Of a DNA stretch of 64,000 nucleotides, positions 35,364-44,490 are shown piece after piece. The notes below the pieces were generated by a model. That model was not told where the DNA came from. It did not search any database and was given only the letters and a program-made list of their open reading frames with translations. Origin of the DNA: RI-153 sp963752935. GTDB lineage: Bacteria > Chloroflexota > Anaerolineae > Caldilineales > Caldilineaceae. Where the stretch lies: the NCBI GenBank assembly GCA_963752935.1, contig CAVWAL010000001.1, positions 124,001-188,000 on the forward strand, written 5' to 3'. The first letter of the stretch is position 1. The number at the start of each line of letters is the position of its first letter. The translations under genes were made by a program, and so were the position numbers.

Positions 35364-38042
35364 CTACCGGTTTGGGCGCGGCTTCGGTTTGTTTTGAATC
35401 AGTGCACTGACCAGACCCGTCCAGCCGGTTTGGTGACCGGCTCCCAGCCCGGCGCCGTTTTCGCCGTGAAAATATTCATGGAACAGAATGTAGTCGCGCC
35501 AGTGTGGATCTTCTTGAAATGGATGAAGACCTCCGTACACAGGTCGTTTCCCTTCGCCGTTGCGTTCGAAAATGGCGACCAAACGGTGCGAAATGTTGTC
35601 CGCAACCTTATTCAACGTGAACATCTGCCCTGAGCCGGTGGGGAACTCCACGGTCAAGTCGTCCCCATAGTAGCGATGGAAATGCTGCAACGATTCAATC
35701 AGCAAATAGTTGATGGGAAACCAAATTGGCCCGCGCCAGTTGGAGTTGCCGCCGAAGAGGCCGCTTTGAGATTCAGCAGGTAGATAGTTGATGGCGAACG
35801 AATGGCCGTTGGCATGGAAGACGTATGGCTGCTGATGGACTTTGGATAACGAGCGAATGCCATGCGCTGAGAGAAATTCGTTTTCGTCGAGCATGTAGCG
35901 CAGGACGCGCTGCAACCGCTCTTTCGTGAGCAATGCCATCAGCCATCGCTGCCCGCCGTCGGGCATGGCCACGCTGGCCATGGTATTGGCGAAACCGCTG
36001 CGGTTGGTCAGAAACCAGTTGGCGCGTCGTGCAAACACGTCCATGCGTTCCATCGTCTCCGGTTCAAGCATGGCCACGGCGATCAGCGGCATCAGCCCCA
36101 CCAGCGAGCGCACCTTCAAAGGACGGACGCTGTCATCGGGCAGGTGCAAAACGTCATAGTAGAAGCCATCGAGCTCGTCCCAAAGTGAGATGCCGCGCCC
36201 GCCGAAGTTGTTCATCGCGGTGGCAATGCGCAAGAAGTGTTCAAAAAACTTGGTGGCCATATCTTCGTAGACAGGATCGTCTTTGGCCAACTCCAGTGCC
36301 ATTTGCATCATTTGCAGGCTAAAGAAACCCATCCAGGCTGTGCCGTCGGCCTGGTCGATCTCTCCGAGCAGGGGAAGGCTGGCGCTGCGGTCGAAGAGGC
36401 TGATGTTGTCCAGGCCCAGGAACCCCCCTTGAAAGACGTTGCGCCCATCTTCGTCTTTGCGGTTGACCCACCAGGTGAAATTGAGCAGCAGCTTCTGGAA
36501 GATCCCCTCCAGGAAGGCGCGATCGGCTTTCCCGTTCTGCTCGGCGTCGATCTGATAGACACGCCAGGTCGCCCAGGCGTGGACAGGCGGGTTGGCGTCA
36601 TCGAAGGCCCACTCGTAGGCAGGCAGCGCCCCGTTGGGGTGCATGTACCACTCACGCGTCATCAACTCCAGTTGCCGCTTGGCAAAGTCGGGGTCGATCT
36701 GCACCAGGGGCAGGCAGTGAAAGGCCAGATCCCACGTCGCGTACCAGGGATACTCCCATTTGTCAGGCATAGAGATCACATCGAAATTGGTCAGGTGACG
36801 CCAGCCGTGGTTGCGCCCCCTTTCTCGCTCTGCCGGCGGTGGTGGCTGACCGGGATCGCCTGAGAACCATTGCGGTACGTCGTAGTAGTAAAGCTGTTTA
36901 GACCATAGCATGCCTGCCCAGGCCTGACGCTGTATGTTGTGTTGATCTTCGCTCAGGTCAGGACGTTGAATGGTGGCGTAGAATTCGTCGGCCTCGATCT
37001 GGCGTTGTGAAAATGTCTCGGCGAAGCCATCGAGTGGATGCGATTGTGGCTGCGCAGTCAAGCGCAATCGCAGTGTGATCGACTGCCCGGCGCCGATTTC
37101 CCGTTGATAGAGGGCGGCGCTCTTTGTTCCTTCGCCATCGGCATTGATGGTTGAACCTTCGTTCTCGACAAGATAGCGATGGAAGCCGTCTTTGACGTAT
37201 GCGGAGGCATTAGGTGTGCCATAGAGTCGTTCGTTGTTGCTCTCGTTTTCGGTGAAAAGAAGCGAGTCACATGCTTCGGCATACAACCAGTAGCGACCGG
37301 CAGCCGGATGCTCCACCAGCACAGTCGGCACACCGGCAGTGGGTGCAGTTTGAACGAGACGGGGTTTGCCCGGTACATCGTGCATGGGGCCTGCCGGGTA
37401 TCCCCACCCCCAGGTATTGCGAAACCACAATGTAGGCAACAGGTGAAGAAATGCCGGATCGGGACCGCGGTTGTGGGCAGTGATGCGGATCAGGATGTCT
37501 TCTTCGTCCGCTTTGGCATACTCGACGAAGACATCAAAGTAACGGTTGTCGGCGAAGGCCCCGGTATCCAGCAGTTCGTATTCATAGTCCTGCGCGCTCC
37601 GCCGGCGATTTTCGGCCACCAGATCGGCATACGGAAAGGCTGCCTGCGGATATTTGTAGAGCATCTTCATGTAGGAATGAGTAGGCGTGTTGTCCAGATA
37701 GAAATAAACCTCTTTGACATCCTCACCGTGGTTGCCTTCAGGGCCGGTCAGCCCGAAAAGCCGCTCTTTGAGGATCGGATCGCGCCCGTTCCACAAGGCC
37801 AGGGCGAAACAGATCCATTGATTGCGATCGCTGATGCCCGCCAGCCCATCCTCGTTCCAGCGGTAGACACGGCTGCGAGCATGATCATGGGGGAAGGAAT
37901 CCCAGGCAGCGCCATGTGGGCTGTAGTCTTCGCGCACCGTACCCCAGGCGCGTTCGCTCAGGTAGGGTCCCCAATTGCGCCAATTCCCCTCTCGGTTTCG
38001 ATGCGCCAACAGGCGTTTCCCCTCGGCACTCTTGTTGAGCAT
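35364..38042 (-). CDS. GH63-like glucosidase (MGH1-like domain)
   Basis: 892 residues, (alpha/alpha)6-barrel glycosidase related to GH63 bacterial members such as YgjK and to glucosylglycerate-type enzymes. YEWAFDDANPPVHAWA includes the likely general-acid Asp, NWRGPIWFPINYLL and HEYFHGENGAGLGAGHQTGWTG the substrate pocket and the second acidic residue. No signal peptide, so a cytoplasmic inverting alpha-glucosidase is likely. AGGGGA lies before the ATG. It reads with the SDR and the two zinc-type dehydrogenases upstream, which would process the sugar it frees. Confidence 0.87.
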   Translation of the reverse strand: MLNKSAEGKRLLAHRNREGNWRNWGPYLSERAWGTVREDYSPHGAAWDSFPHDHARSRVYRWNEDGLAGISDRNQWICFALALWNGRDPILKERLFGLTGPEGNHGEDVKEVYFYLDNTPTHSYMKMLYKYPQAAFPYADLVAENRRRSAQDYEYELLDTGAFADNRYFDVFVEYAKADEEDILIRITAHNRGPDPAFLHLLPTLWFRNTWGWGYPAGPMHDVPGKPRLVQTAPTAGVPTVLVEHPAAGRYWLYAEACDSLLFTENESNNERLYGTPNASAYVKDGFHRYLVENEGSTINADGEGTKSAALYQREIGAGQSITLRLRLTAQPQSHPLDGFAETFSQRQIEADEFYATIQRPDLSEDQHNIQRQAWAGMLWSKQLYYYDVPQWFSGDPGQPPPPAERERGRNHGWRHLTNFDVISMPDKWEYPWYATWDLAFHCLPLVQIDPDFAKRQLELMTREWYMHPNGALPAYEWAFDDANPPVHAWATWRVYQIDAEQNGKADRAFLEGIFQKLLLNFTWWVNRKDEDGRNVFQGGFLGLDNISLFDRSASLPLLGEIDQADGTAWMGFFSLQMMQMALELAKDDPVYEDMATKFFEHFLRIATAMNNFGGRGISLWDELDGFYYDVLHLPDDSVRPLKVRSLVGLMPLIAVAMLEPETMERMDVFARRANWFLTNRSGFANTMASVAMPDGGQRWLMALLTKERLQRVLRYMLDENEFLSAHGIRSLSKVHQQPYVFHANGHSFAINYLPAESQSGLFGGNSNWRGPIWFPINYLLIESLQHFHRYYGDDLTVEFPTGSGQMFTLNKVADNISHRLVAIFERNGEGKRPVYGGLHPFQEDPHWRDYILFHEYFHGENGAGLGAGHQTGWTGLVSALIQNKPKPRPNR

Positions 38043-38237
38043 TGGTCCCCTACTTAGATTGCATCAAACGAAGGTGATAGATAGGGCATTTGTCAACAAT
38101 TTCGAGCAGTCGTTGTCTTTGTTCCCCCGAAAGTGGTCTGTTCTGTGGCGGCAGATCAAGTTGCGCCGCCAACTTTACACCATCGCGGTTGGGGAAGGTC
38201 AGTTTTGTGGATTTCATAGCATCTGGTCCATTCGATA

Positions 38238-39035
38238 CTACTTCACGCTGAGCCCCACGCGCCCGCCATCTACGTGAAGCGTAGTCCCTGTGATGTACGA
38301 GGCGTCGTCGCTAAGGAGAAACGCGATTGCTCCGGCAATTTCGCGGGGCTGGGCGAGGCGTTTCATGACGCATGAGGTAATCGACATTGATTCCAACTCC
38401 AATTTACGCGCTGCCGGGTCAGGATGGCGATCGAAATGCATCTCGGTAACGGTCCAGCCGGGGGCGACGGCGTTGACGCGGATCCCGGCGTCGGCGAATT
38501 CCTGAGCCATTGTCTTGGTGGCGGAGACAATGGCTGCTTTGATGGCATCGTAGACCACTTGCCCCGGTCGCCCCACAAAACCCGCCTCAGACGACACATT
38601 GACGATGGCTCCGCCTGAATGGCTGAGCAGGGGCAACAGATGCTGCGTCAACAAGATCCATCCACGCAGGCCGATCCTGGTTTCAATGTCCCAGTTGTTT
38701 AGCCAGCCGCCATCCTCAATCTTGCCGACCCTGTGGATGGCAGCGTTGTTGACAAGCAGTTGAAGCGCGGTAAACCGCTCCGTCACCGTGCGCGCGAGCG
38801 CCTCAATAGATTGATCGTCTGCGAGATCCGCGTGGAGGAAAATGGCTGTGCCTCCCTCTGCGCTGATTCCATCGACGGTCTGCTCTCCCGTTTCGGTATT
38901 GCTATCAACAATGATCACCTGCGCGCCTTCGGCGGCCAGCCGTCGGGCGGTAGCGCGGCCAATTCCCGACGCCCCGCCTGTGACCAGCGCTACCTTACCT
39001 GTGAACCGTGTCATGCCATAGGGATCTGTTTGCAT
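38238..39035 (-). CDS. SDR family oxidoreductase
   Basis: 265 residues from the ATG at 39035, preceded by GGGAGG at ten bases. TGGASGIGRA binds the cofactor, DADL-like LHADLADD the adenine side, NNAAIH follows, and the catalytic tetrad includes YDAIK. The C-terminal YITGTTLHVDGGRVG is standard for 3-ketoacyl reductase/sugar dehydrogenase types. It probably interconverts a hydroxyl and a ketone on a sugar or sugar acid in the same pathway as the dehydrogenases upstream. Confidence 0.9.
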   Translation of the reverse strand: MQTDPYGMTRFTGKVALVTGGASGIGRATARRLAAEGAQVIIVDSNTETGEQTVDGISAEGGTAIFLHADLADDQSIEALARTVTERFTALQLLVNNAAIHRVGKIEDGGWLNNWDIETRIGLRGWILLTQHLLPLLSHSGGAIVNVSSEAGFVGRPGQVVYDAIKAAIVSATKTMAQEFADAGIRVNAVAPGWTVTEMHFDRHPDPAARKLELESMSITSCVMKRLAQPREIAGAIAFLLSDDASYITGTTLHVDGGRVGLSVK

Positions 39036-39074
39036 AAACGATTTTCCTCCCTTTCTGAACCGGTAGTGGTTCAA

Positions 39075-39194
39075 TCCGTGTTGATAGACGTTGCCGCCCG
39101 GCTTTCTTGCTCGTGCCTGCGGCTTCACAACGTCTTCAAAGAGCAGATGGGTATGACGCCTACCACGTATCGGAAACAGTCGCCTGAAGCGTGA
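39075..39194 (+). pseudogene. AraC-type regulator remnant (C-terminal helix-turn-helix end)
   Basis: The plus-strand frame ending at 39194 reads HNVFKEQMGMTPTTYRKQ, the hallmark end of AraC/XylS DNA-binding domains (F--FK---G-TP--YR). Upstream, VAARLSCSC replaces the expected IA---GF-D-SYF by a shift and small loss. Nothing further upstream belongs to it because the opposite strand encodes the SDR. A local regulator of this sugar region has therefore been lost or overwritten. Confidence 0.6.
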
Positions 39195-39219
39195 TTTCTA
39201 GCCTGGCCATACTTCTTCT

Positions 39220-40203
39220 CTATGACGCCCACGGATCGAAACGGATTTTGAGGGCCTCTTTGCGGCGCAGCAATTCAATGCCTTCGGCGTACTGCGTAAA
39301 GGGCAGACACTGGGTGGCCAGTGGCGCCAGGGCGAGCTTGCCGTCGAGCACCAGGGCCAGGGCCCGCTCGGCCGCGGGCCGATTGTGCCCGGTGTAACCC
39401 ATAAGCATAAATCCGCCGCGCACATGGGGGCGGCCAAAGGCCACCTCTTCGCGCAACACACCGAAGATGGTGACCACTTCATTGGTGCGCGCCATCAGGT
39501 ACTCAATTGACGGTTTGAGTCCTGTACAGTCGATGGCAGAATCCAGCGCGTCGACAGTCAGGCGACCGGCGGGCAGCGATGGATCGTCCGGCGCCAGGAC
39601 CCGATCGGCGCCGAGTTGCTGCGCCAGTGCACGGCGAGTGGGGAGCGGATCAATGCCTACCACCTCGGCTGCCCCGTAGGCCCGTGCCATCTGGACGGCA
39701 ATCAGCCCCGCCGGGCCGAGACCACTGACGCCGACGCGTTTGCCCTTGACCGCATCCACTCTTTGTAACTGGTCAAAAGAAACCTGAACACACATGGCCA
39801 GTTCCAGCGAGGTGACGGCGGCGGCGTCGATGTCCGCCGGCACTTTGAGCAGATGTTCGGCGGCCAACACAACGTACTGAGCATAACAACCGGGGCGTGT
39901 GTGTCCAGGATCTTTCCAGGCGGCAACCCGTTCGCCCACGCTGAAGCCATCGACGCCGGGGCCCAACGCGGCCACCGTGCCCATCGCTTCATGGCCGGGT
40001 TGGCCCGGCGCATAGGGATAGGTAAGCGGCTGCTCCGGGAACATCGGCTCGCCGGCCATGATGTGCAGATCCCAGTGTGGGCAGGTGGTGACGCTCTCCA
40101 CACGCAGCAGGATCTCGCCCTGTGCGGGCGTAGGAATGGGCGCAGACTCCCAGCGGGCATCGCCGGGGGCGACAATCTGAAGTGTACTCATAGATCCCTG
40201 CAT
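39220..40203 (-). CDS. Zinc-type alcohol/sorbitol dehydrogenase family protein (MDR)
   Basis: 327 residues from ATG at 40203 (AAGGGTGAG upstream); a longer start at 40248 is possible. PGHEAMGTVAALG is the GHE signature of medium-chain dehydrogenases, GLGPAGLIAVQMARAYGA the cofactor fold. The Cys-rich structural zinc loop is not evident. It should oxidise a polyol or sugar with NAD(P). It follows a related dehydrogenase by 46 bases, on the same strand. Confidence 0.87.
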   Translation of the reverse strand: MQGSMSTLQIVAPGDARWESAPIPTPAQGEILLRVESVTTCPHWDLHIMAGEPMFPEQPLTYPYAPGQPGHEAMGTVAALGPGVDGFSVGERVAAWKDPGHTRPGCYAQYVVLAAEHLLKVPADIDAAAVTSLELAMCVQVSFDQLQRVDAVKGKRVGVSGLGPAGLIAVQMARAYGAAEVVGIDPLPTRRALAQQLGADRVLAPDDPSLPAGRLTVDALDSAIDCTGLKPSIEYLMARTNEVVTIFGVLREEVAFGRPHVRGGFMLMGYTGHNRPAAERALALVLDGKLALAPLATQCLPFTQYAEGIELLRRKEALKIRFDPWAS

Positions 40204-40249
40204 GATAGACTCACCCTTCAGTGGATGGGATGGAAAGAACAGTTGCATT

Positions 40250-41245
40250 TCACCAGTCCAGAATCACGCCCAATACCGCTTCCCGCCGCCCCGTAATCAG
40301 ATCCCAGGCCAGTGCGGCCTGCTCCACGGCGAAATGGTGGGTAACCAGGGGTAAGGTTTGGAGGTAACCGGCCGCCACCAGGCGCAAGGTCTGGTCCATA
40401 CGGGCGCGTGTCCAGCCCGAGACAAAGTCGAGCGAGATCTCCCGGTTGCGCAGCGGTTGAAGCGCCAACTGGTCCTCTGCGCCGTAAAAACCTGCGGAGA
40501 TGATGTGCCCACCTCGCTGTACAATGGTCGACAATTCCTCAACCAGCCCAATCGAACCGACAGTATCCACCGCAATCTGGATTGCTTGGGGCAGCCACTG
40601 TGCTGCGGCGCGCTGCCAATCGTCTTCGCGTTCATTGACGATATGAACATGAGGTGACCTGGGCAGTTTCGCCAGCCGATCGGGGTGTCGCCCCACTACC
40701 ACCACTTCTGCCCCACGCCAGGCCAGCGTCTGCGCCGCCCACTGCCCCACCATGCCGTCGCCGAAGACCAGCGCGCCGTCGCCGATGAGGGGCGACGCAC
40801 GGACGCCACAGTTGTAGCCGACCTGGGTGAGCACCAGTCCGGCAAAGGCAAGGGGATCGACACCGCTGGGCAGCTTCCAGATCTGGTCACGCGGCGTCAC
40901 CGCCGGGGAGATGTGTCCACCGCGCGGGCTGAACATCCCGTCCACTTTGCTGGTGGCGGCGAAGACGGTCTCGCCAATCGCCAGGTCGGTGACGGCATCG
41001 CCGATCCATTCCACGACGCCGATCTTCTGGTAACCCGCCACAATGGGGAACGGTGCAGGGTCATCGCCGCGACGTGGGGTGTCGCCGGCGACGCGTTCGC
41101 CACGCAAAAACGAGCCTTCGGTACCGTTGCTGATCCATGAATGGGTGACGCCGATCACCACATCCTCCGCCCCTGGTTCAGGACATTGGACAGGCTGCAC
41201 GTCAACCTGATTCGCCGCTGTAAAGACCACGGCTACTGCTTGCAT
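40250..41245 (-). CDS. Zinc-type dehydrogenase family protein (MDR), second copy
   Basis: 331 residues from the ATG at 41245, chosen because MQAVAVVFTAANQVD is the normal MDR start and AGAGGTAG lies upstream. IVAGYQKIGVVEWIG replaces the GHE motif, and FGDGMVGQWAAQTLAWRGA is the dinucleotide fold. It is the first gene of the minus-strand unit, diverging from the cupin gene. The low similarity to the next gene suggests a different substrate or a separate step. Confidence 0.86.
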   Translation of the reverse strand: MQAVAVVFTAANQVDVQPVQCPEPGAEDVVIGVTHSWISNGTEGSFLRGERVAGDTPRRGDDPAPFPIVAGYQKIGVVEWIGDAVTDLAIGETVFAATSKVDGMFSPRGGHISPAVTPRDQIWKLPSGVDPLAFAGLVLTQVGYNCGVRASPLIGDGALVFGDGMVGQWAAQTLAWRGAEVVVVGRHPDRLAKLPRSPHVHIVNEREDDWQRAAAQWLPQAIQIAVDTVGSIGLVEELSTIVQRGGHIISAGFYGAEDQLALQPLRNREISLDFVSGWTRARMDQTLRLVAAGYLQTLPLVTHHFAVEQAALAWDLITGRREAVLGVILDW

Positions 41246-41399
41246 ACGTTGTCTACCTCTCGTTGAGATCAGTGGAGGGTGGCTGTTCGGGTGATGCCTG
41301 ACAGAAGCTATTGTCGACGATTGTGTCTGCTTTGACAACCGGCACCGCAGCGCTTACCTTTGACGGTGAGAGTGAGGTAGTCCTGCTCAAGTTGGGGTC

Positions 41400-41431
41400 G
41401 GGGCGCTTTCGCCTCCGGCATGAGGCGCCCC
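41400..41431. promoter_or_regulatory. Two mutually exclusive small hairpins in a divergent intergenic region
   Basis: GGGGCGC (41400-41406) pairs with GCGCCCC (41425-41431), while CGCCTC (41410-41415) pairs with GAGGCG (41422-41427). They lie in the 296-base gap between the divergent dehydrogenase and cupin genes. Either nested folding or alternative folds are possible. No regulator site is recognised. Confidence 0.25.
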
Positions 41432-41541
41432 AGGCTGTTCCCCGGTGGGGTCTTTCTTCGTGATTTGCGGATAGTGGTCGAATTGGTGGAATGGTGAGAG
41501 AATAAGGCAGAGCAGACGTCGAAATCCCGGAGTCAACCACC

Positions 41542-42072
41542 ATGCGCTACACAGCCCACCAACTCACCGACGATGGTCGCATCCCCAATCATCCCACACT
41601 GCCGTTGCTGGTCTATCAAAAGGCGCTGACCCTCTCTGGCCCAGACCCGGCGGGGATGGCCGAGGCGCTCTTGCGTCGCCATGGGTGGGGCGGCCTCTGG
41701 CGCAACGGCATCTATGACTTTCACCACTATCACAGCACGGCGCATGAGGCGTTGGTGATTGTAGACGGGGAAGCTACGCTGCAGTTGGGCGGGGAGGATG
41801 GCATCACCCTCACCGTCTCGGCCGGGGACGTGCTGGTGCTGCCCGCCGGCACAGGGCACAAACGCCTGAGTGCCGGCCGGGACCTGCTTGTGGTCGGCGC
41901 TTATCCGCCGGGCCAGGATTGGGATCTGTGCCGGGGTACGCCGGAGGAACGTCCTGCGGTGCTGGCCAACATTCAGGCGACGCCGTTGCCCGAAACGGAC
42001 CCGATCTTCGGTAACGAGGGGCCGCTGATTGAGACGTGGCTGGGTGGCATAGGGCCATCGGCCACATCTTGA
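41542..42072 (+). CDS. YjlB-like cupin protein
   Basis: 176 residues with one cupin barrel: YDFHHYHSTAHEALVIVDG gives the His-rich metal motif and GDVLVLPAGTGHKRL the second motif. The family is found with sugar dehydrogenases and is often of unknown activity. It starts a plus-strand group (cupin, isomerase, Gfo/Idh/MocA) opposite the minus-strand dehydrogenases. A dispersed repeat lies directly behind it and may end its transcript. Confidence 0.85.
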   Translation: MRYTAHQLTDDGRIPNHPTLPLLVYQKALTLSGPDPAGMAEALLRRHGWGGLWRNGIYDFHHYHSTAHEALVIVDGEATLQLGGEDGITLTVSAGDVLVLPAGTGHKRLSAGRDLLVVGAYPPGQDWDLCRGTPEERPAVLANIQATPLPETDPIFGNEGPLIETWLGGIGPSATS

Positions 42073-42113
42073 CCAACGCTCTTTGGATGCACTGTTACCT
42101 ATTGTTGCGTTAA

Positions 42114-42220
42114 GCGTGATCTGACGGGTAGGGGCGCTGCTTGCTGCGCCCACAGGCTATCGGGCGCAGCAAGCAGCGCCCCTACCGACTTGTCATCATT
42201 TGTCCGTTAACATGACACTA
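42114..42220. repeat. 107-bp dispersed repeat with inverted arms, copy 2
   Basis: Arms of 25 bp at 42127-42151 and 42162-42186 around a ten-base loop; the 24 inner bases of each arm equal those at 13032-13089. The element shares total length and flanking sequence with copy 1. It lies between the cupin gene and the isomerase gene. Confidence 0.75.
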
Positions 42221-42251
42221 TTTTCGTCGCGACCACAAAGGAGTGGACCGT

Positions 42252-43088
42252 ATGCGATTGGGAGGCCCGGTATTTCTAGAGGAGAATAGCCCGCAAGCGT
42301 GGATAGCCGCCTTGCAGCAGGCCGGTTACCGCGCCGCCATTTTCCCCAGCCTACGCCCAGAGGATCAACACCGCCCCGCCGACTATGCCGCCGCTGCGCG
42401 TAGCGCCGATATCGTGATTGCAGAAGTCGGTGCATGGAGCAACCCCATCAGCCCAGAAGCGGATGTCCGTGGGGCGGCCATCGCCCTCTGTCAGGAAAGG
42501 TTGGCCCTGGCCGACGAAGTCGGGGCGCGCTGTTGTGTCAACATTGCAGGCTCACGCGCTACACGGTGGGCCGGTCCGCATCCCGACAATCTCTGCACCG
42601 CCACCTTCGATCTGATTGTGGAAAGTGTGAGGGCCATTGTGGACGCCGTACAACCGACACGCACCTATTACGCCCTGGAGATGATGCCCTGGATCTATCC
42701 CGACTCTGCGGACAGCTATCTCGACCTTCTGCACGCCATCGACCGCGAGCGCGTAGCCGTCCATCTCGACCCTGTGAACATCATCAACAGTCCCCGTCGT
42801 TATTTCGAGAACGCTGCCCTCATCCGCGATTGCTTCGCCAGGCTCGGCCCCTACATCAAGAGCTGCCATGCCAAGGATATCCTGTTGCATGACAAACTCA
42901 CCGTCCACCTGGACGAAGTGCGGCCCGGGCAAGGTGGGCTCGACTATCGCACATTTCTGCGTGAAATGGCACGTCTGGATGGCGACACACCCCTGATCCT
43001 GGAGCATCTGCCCTCGGCGGACGAATACGCCGCGGCAGCCCTGCATATCCGTTCGCTGGCCCACGAGATAGGTGTCTCCCTGGGTTGA
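42252..43088 (+). CDS. Sugar phosphate isomerase/epimerase-like TIM-barrel protein
   Basis: 278 residues from the ATG at 42252, eight bases behind AAGGAG; the GTG at 42243 overlaps that site and is unlikely. The AP-endonuclease-2-like TIM barrel (IolE/IolI/xylose isomerase-like family) shows YALEMMPWIYPDS, VHLDPVNIINSP and SCHAKDIL, which supply Glu, His and Asp metal ligands in this family. It probably epimerises or isomerises a keto-sugar made by the neighbouring dehydrogenases. Confidence 0.87.
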   Translation: MRLGGPVFLEENSPQAWIAALQQAGYRAAIFPSLRPEDQHRPADYAAAARSADIVIAEVGAWSNPISPEADVRGAAIALCQERLALADEVGARCCVNIAGSRATRWAGPHPDNLCTATFDLIVESVRAIVDAVQPTRTYYALEMMPWIYPDSADSYLDLLHAIDRERVAVHLDPVNIINSPRRYFENAALIRDCFARLGPYIKSCHAKDILLHDKLTVHLDEVRPGQGGLDYRTFLREMARLDGDTPLILEHLPSADEYAAAALHIRSLAHEIGVSLG

Positions 43089-43149
43089 ATCAAGGTATGC
43101 ACAATGACGGTTGCGCCATCTCTCTCTTGTCGCCGAAAAGGAGGATTCA

Positions 43150-44337
43150 ATGGGTATCAGTCTTGGCCTGGTCGGTCTGGGTTCGTTTGGCCGCGCCTTC
43201 GCCGATCTCTTTATGAGCCATCCCCTGGTGGATCGCATTGCGCTGTGCGACCGTGAACCCGAACGCATGGCCCCCTTTGCTGCCAGGGAATCGTGGGCGG
43301 CCAAGCTCAGGCCCGACGACCTGTATAGCTCGCTCGATGACATCTGCCGTAGCGACCTCGACGCCCTGGTGATCATCACCCAGCCCTGGCTGCACGCGCC
43401 GCAGGCTATCCAGGCCATGCAAGCAGGCAAACACGTCTACAGCGCCGTGCCCATCATCAGCATCCCCGACGGCGACGAGATCCTGGATTGGTGCGACCGG
43501 CTGGTAGAGACCTGCCGCCGCACCGGGCAGTTGTACATGCTGGGCGAGACCACCCTCTATCGCCCACAGGCCATGTACTGCCGTCGTCGTGCCGCCGCCG
43601 GAGAGTTCGGCGATTTCGTCTACAGTGAAGGCGAATACCTGCACGATGTAGACGACCCGCGCAGCAATCTGCGTCTGGTGCGTGACCGGCGGCATGCCGG
43701 TCAGGCCGGGCAGGAGTGGCTGGATTTCCGCCGGCAGTACGAAGCGCGAGGCGTCAAGAATGGCCCCATGCACTACCCTACCCATTCCACCAGTGGCCCC
43801 ATCAGCGTCATGCAGGCCCACGCCCTCAAGGTATGTGCCTGGGGATATGTTCACCGTGGCGCCGACACCTACTTCGATGATGAAAACGAAGCCTTCAGCA
43901 ACGAGACGGCGCTCTTCTACATGAGCAACGGCGCCACCATGCGCATCTGTGAGCACCGCGAAATCGGACACAGCGCACGCGAGATCTTCCGTATCTACGG
44001 CAACCGCGCCAGCTTTGAGAACGACAGTTGGGTCACCAAAGAGTCGTCGACGCCCGTGAGCGTGGAAGAGATGCGCGATCCGCTGCCGCCGGAAGTGGCC
44101 GCAGCGTTCCGCTCTGTCAGCACCACATCCGATTTCTATGGAGGACACGGCGGTTCGCACGCCTACCTGGTGCATGAGTTCGTAGACGCCGTGGCGCACC
44201 AACGCCAGCCGCTGATCAACGTGTGGGAGGCGGTGCGCTACATGGCTGCCGGCGTCATGGCCCACAAGTCGGCGCTGCGCGAGGGAGAGGTCCTGGCTAT
44301 CCCCGATTGGGGAGATGCGCCGGAGCGCAGCCAATGA
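43150..44337 (+). CDS. Gfo/Idh/MocA family protein lacking the EKP lysine
   Basis: 395 residues from ATG at 43150 with AAAGGAGG upstream. LVGLGSFGRAF is the dinucleotide loop. Where the family has EKP the sequence reads YSAVP at 97-101, so the catalytic-type lysine is Val100. The substrate domain is longer than in the other four paralogues of this window (HYPTHSTSGP, YGGHGGSHAYLVHEF). It may be a dehydrogenase using other residues or a non-oxidising binding or hydrolytic member, as occurs in GH109-like relatives. It closes the plus-strand sugar group. Confidence 0.87.
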   Translation: MGISLGLVGLGSFGRAFADLFMSHPLVDRIALCDREPERMAPFAARESWAAKLRPDDLYSSLDDICRSDLDALVIITQPWLHAPQAIQAMQAGKHVYSAVPIISIPDGDEILDWCDRLVETCRRTGQLYMLGETTLYRPQAMYCRRRAAAGEFGDFVYSEGEYLHDVDDPRSNLRLVRDRRHAGQAGQEWLDFRRQYEARGVKNGPMHYPTHSTSGPISVMQAHALKVCAWGYVHRGADTYFDDENEAFSNETALFYMSNGATMRICEHREIGHSAREIFRIYGNRASFENDSWVTKESSTPVSVEEMRDPLPPEVAAAFRSVSTTSDFYGGHGGSHAYLVHEFVDAVAHQRQPLINVWEAVRYMAAGVMAHKSALREGEVLAIPDWGDAPERSQ

Positions 44338-44369
44338 CTCGCCGGGCCTGGCATCGTGTAGTCACGGCG

Positions 44370-44407
44370 TCGAGGAGCGACGTTGGCATCGAGGAGCGAC
44401 GTTGGCT
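44370..44407. repeat. Short tandem repeat, 2 x 19 bp
   Basis: TCGAGGAGCGACGTTGGC occurs twice head to tail, with the last base of each unit A or T. It lies in the gap between the dehydrogenase-like gene and the toxin gene. Role unknown, possibly slippage. Confidence 0.6.
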
Positions 44408-44490
44408 TCGTCGCGCGGTTGGGTAAATCGGCTGCGTGCTGAAATTTCGGTCAATGGCCGGCGTAGGGGAGCTGTAGCCTGCCGTCGAAA

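Noticed and set aside
41213..41233. Third copy of the GGCGTAAA-ACCACG motif
   Set aside because: The likeness lies inside the coding start of the zinc-type dehydrogenase and is explained by its codons.
44370..44407. CRISPR-like repeat
   Set aside because: Only two abutting units without spacers; a simple tandem duplication.
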